A DNA stretch of 64,000 nucleotides from Ignelater luminosus (taxonomy: Eukaryota; Arthropoda; Insecta; Coleoptera; Elateridae): the NCBI GenBank assembly GCA_011009095.1, contig VTPC01000660.1, positions 207,337 through 271,336 of the forward strand, read 5' to 3'. Shown here piece by piece: positions 62,043-64,000 of the stretch. A program made the translations under genes and the position numbers. Position 1 is the stretch's first letter. Each line of letters starts with the position of its first letter. Below the pieces are notes generated by a model. That model had not been told where the DNA came from. It worked only from the letters and a program-made list of their open reading frames with translations, and ran no database searches.

Positions 62043-64000
62043 TAGATAAATGCTTTTTTCAGGAATGGTTACACGCATAATAATAAATAATTACATTCTC
62101 GTAAACACATTGTTATCATTAATTATCTTTTATTTATAATAGGATCTGTTACACAGTTATAAATTTACTCTTTTTTCATCGCTGTTACAAACCTAAACGG
62201 CCCTTATTATTTTTTTTGTATTAATGTGAAACTCTGTAGTTAAGGAAATTCAAGGAAGAGCTTACAAACGACGAGATTTCAGGGCGGCATTGAATCTTAC
62301 GATTACAGGCTAAATGTATAGAAGTCACACAGCCTCTCCGTGCGGGTTTTTGAGACGCAACTCAGCTCTCAAGAATTAGGATCGAGAGACCTACAACTCT
62401 TTGCAAATGTTGAGTGAGCGTGCCTACCTGGTAGTGAAGTGGTTCATCTCCATATGGCATTACCACGTGCTACTAGAAGATGATGAAGAGTCTCATAAGT
62501 TAACGAAATTCTAATTGTTCCTATTTACTATCTAGCGAAACCACTGCCAAGGGAACGGGCTTGGAAAAATTAGTGGAGAAAGAAGACCTTGTTGAATTTG
62601 ACTCTAGCTTAGCACTGTAAAGAGATATGAGAGGTGTAGCATAAATGGGAGCCAGTAACCTTTCCATAACTGATGAATAACCACTATTTTTATTATTTTT
62701 TTACTTACTCCTACCATAAAGTGAACTTAAGAAAAATAAGCAAATTATGAAGCTTCAAGTGAAATGACAAATATACAAAAATTCTGTCCGAGGTATTGAG
62801 AAAAAAAAAAGATTTCTGGAGACGTCTGTCTTCAAGACATCCAATTTGTAAATAAATTCTAGACAGTCCTTGTTTTTGAATTCCAAGTGAATTTTGCATG
62901 ATATTCTTTGTTGCGCTTATACATGTATCATCTTACCAAATCTTGCAGCAAACAAGTAGATGGTAAATATAAAGGCGAGTTTTCGCACATCAGTTTCCAT
63001 GAAACGTTTTGACTGAAATCAGCTTAAATGAAAATAAAATCGAAACGTCTCTGTTCGCACACACCTGTTTGGCTGAAGTAGTCTCTTCAGTTCTTGCTAG
63101 CGGTTCCTGTTATCAATCGATTTATCATTATCTACTGTGACTATTATTTCTATAATTCCATCAAAAAAGCATTACAATGGTATATGCGTACAGTGATGAT
63201 ATGTAGAACGAATTACGAATTACCTATAGTTTACACACCAAACGACGTTTCCAGAAGTAAGATTAGGAAAGATAAAGAAACATAAATTATAGTAATAAGT
63301 GATAGAAAATGGCCATTGGTTGAAATCATATAAATACAAAAGCTACTGTACCTACCTACTTTAGAATATCCAGCTTTCATTTTGATTAAACTTGTCTGTT
63401 TCACCGTTTCAGTCAAAATGATGTTAGAAAATGAACAAAAGTAAAACCAAATTTCACTTTTAGTGAAAGATAGAAATGACTGATCTGTTTCACTGAAAAC
63501 GTGTTCTGACATTCATTTCTTATTCCGTTTCTATGAGTCAGCAAAAAATACTGTAGAGAAACTGACGTAACTGAAATTATTCTACCCTTATACAATTGTC
63601 GTTTCGGGGTGCATTACATTCTTTCTACAATAGCGCTTTTCATTCCGCCTAATAATTAACGAAAATTATTATTATTTGAATGTATCATTTGATTTCTGTA
63701 GTTGGTCTAATAAATGTTGAGATTTCAGATATCGCTGCCAATAATAATCTGAGATGTCACATTTTGGACACTCGATATTTACTGTACAAAATTTTTCAAA
63801 ATTCAGTTATGGTCAACGAATGAAAAATCAAAAACGGTTTCTAGTTTAAAGAACTAACGTAAAAATAGTCGACGAAAATTTTAATTTTTAATTTTATTTC
63901 TTCGGATATCAAGAACATTGATAAGATGCCACGAGGCTGTTTTGAAGAGTATAGAAGAAACTGCAAATTGACTTTTAGATATTGTTCAGCTTGAGATATT
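62043..64000. other. AT-rich DNA without a recognised gene
   Basis: No domain is recognisable. Between 62980 and 63570 short motifs of the TTTCA-TGAAAC type recur in both orientations, for example GTTTCC-ATGAAAC near 62993, TTTCAGTCAAAA near 63406 and GTTTCACTGAAAAC near 63487. This suggests degenerate inverted repeats of an unidentified element. Confidence 0.45.

Noticed and set aside
1-64000. CRISPR arrays, rRNA, operons, endogenous viral genes, telomeric TTAGG arrays
   Set aside because: No regular spacer-repeat arrays, rRNA signatures, viral polymerase or capsid motifs, or telomeric tandem repeats were seen.

Overview
The window looks like gene-poor, AT-rich nuclear DNA from an arthropod, most likely an insect. 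The evidence is the density of TA-flanked mariner and Tc1 elements, together with hAT, pogo/Tigger and non-LTR retrotransposon remnants. It also lacks operons, prokaryotic genes and any recognisable multi-exon host gene. A run of 10 Ns marks an assembly gap. I could not identify the species or decide whether the region is intergenic or lies inside one very long intron.

Layout, left to right: unassigned AT-rich DNA with an imperfect inverted repeat at about 5.2-5.46 kb; an internally deleted mariner (6274-7147); a second deleted mariner (10333-11024); a stretch with a candidate promoter or solo LTR (12.8-13.4 kb) and a GC-richer island (15.9-16.4 kb); a full-length but mutated DD34D mariner (16549-17839); a minus-strand LINE fragment (20865-22086) abutting a deleted hAT element with 8-bp target duplications (22087-23050); a diverged repeat array of unknown origin (26.74-27.73 kb); a pogo/Tigger-like transposase pseudogene with subterminal repeats (33.1-35.0 kb); the N gap (35814-35823); a deleted mariner (39018-39888); a mariner with perfect 28-bp inverted repeats and an uninterrupted 361-residue transposase (43672-44959); a long AT-rich stretch with several GC-richer islands; a Tc1-like pseudogene (about 54981-56459); a two-copy diverged duplication (57.0-57.6 kb); compositional islands at 58.6-60.4 kb, one with a coding-like remnant; and a small plus-strand LINE fragment with a YADD motif (about 61.82-62.04 kb).

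The only gene I would call intact is the mariner transposase at 43777-44862. Every other recognisable coding piece is a transposon pseudogene at some stage of decay, which gives a rough age series within one locus. The fresh DD41D mariner is youngest. The 16.5 kb mariner, with nearly identical inverted repeats but a few lesions, is intermediate. The deleted mariners, Tc1, hAT, pogo and LINE pieces are older. I found no CRISPR array, rRNA, convincing tRNA, viral gene or toxin gene. The least explained signals are the 26.74-27.73 kb repeat array, the 57 kb duplication, the repeated 15-bp motif beside the pogo-like element, and the GC-richer islands.
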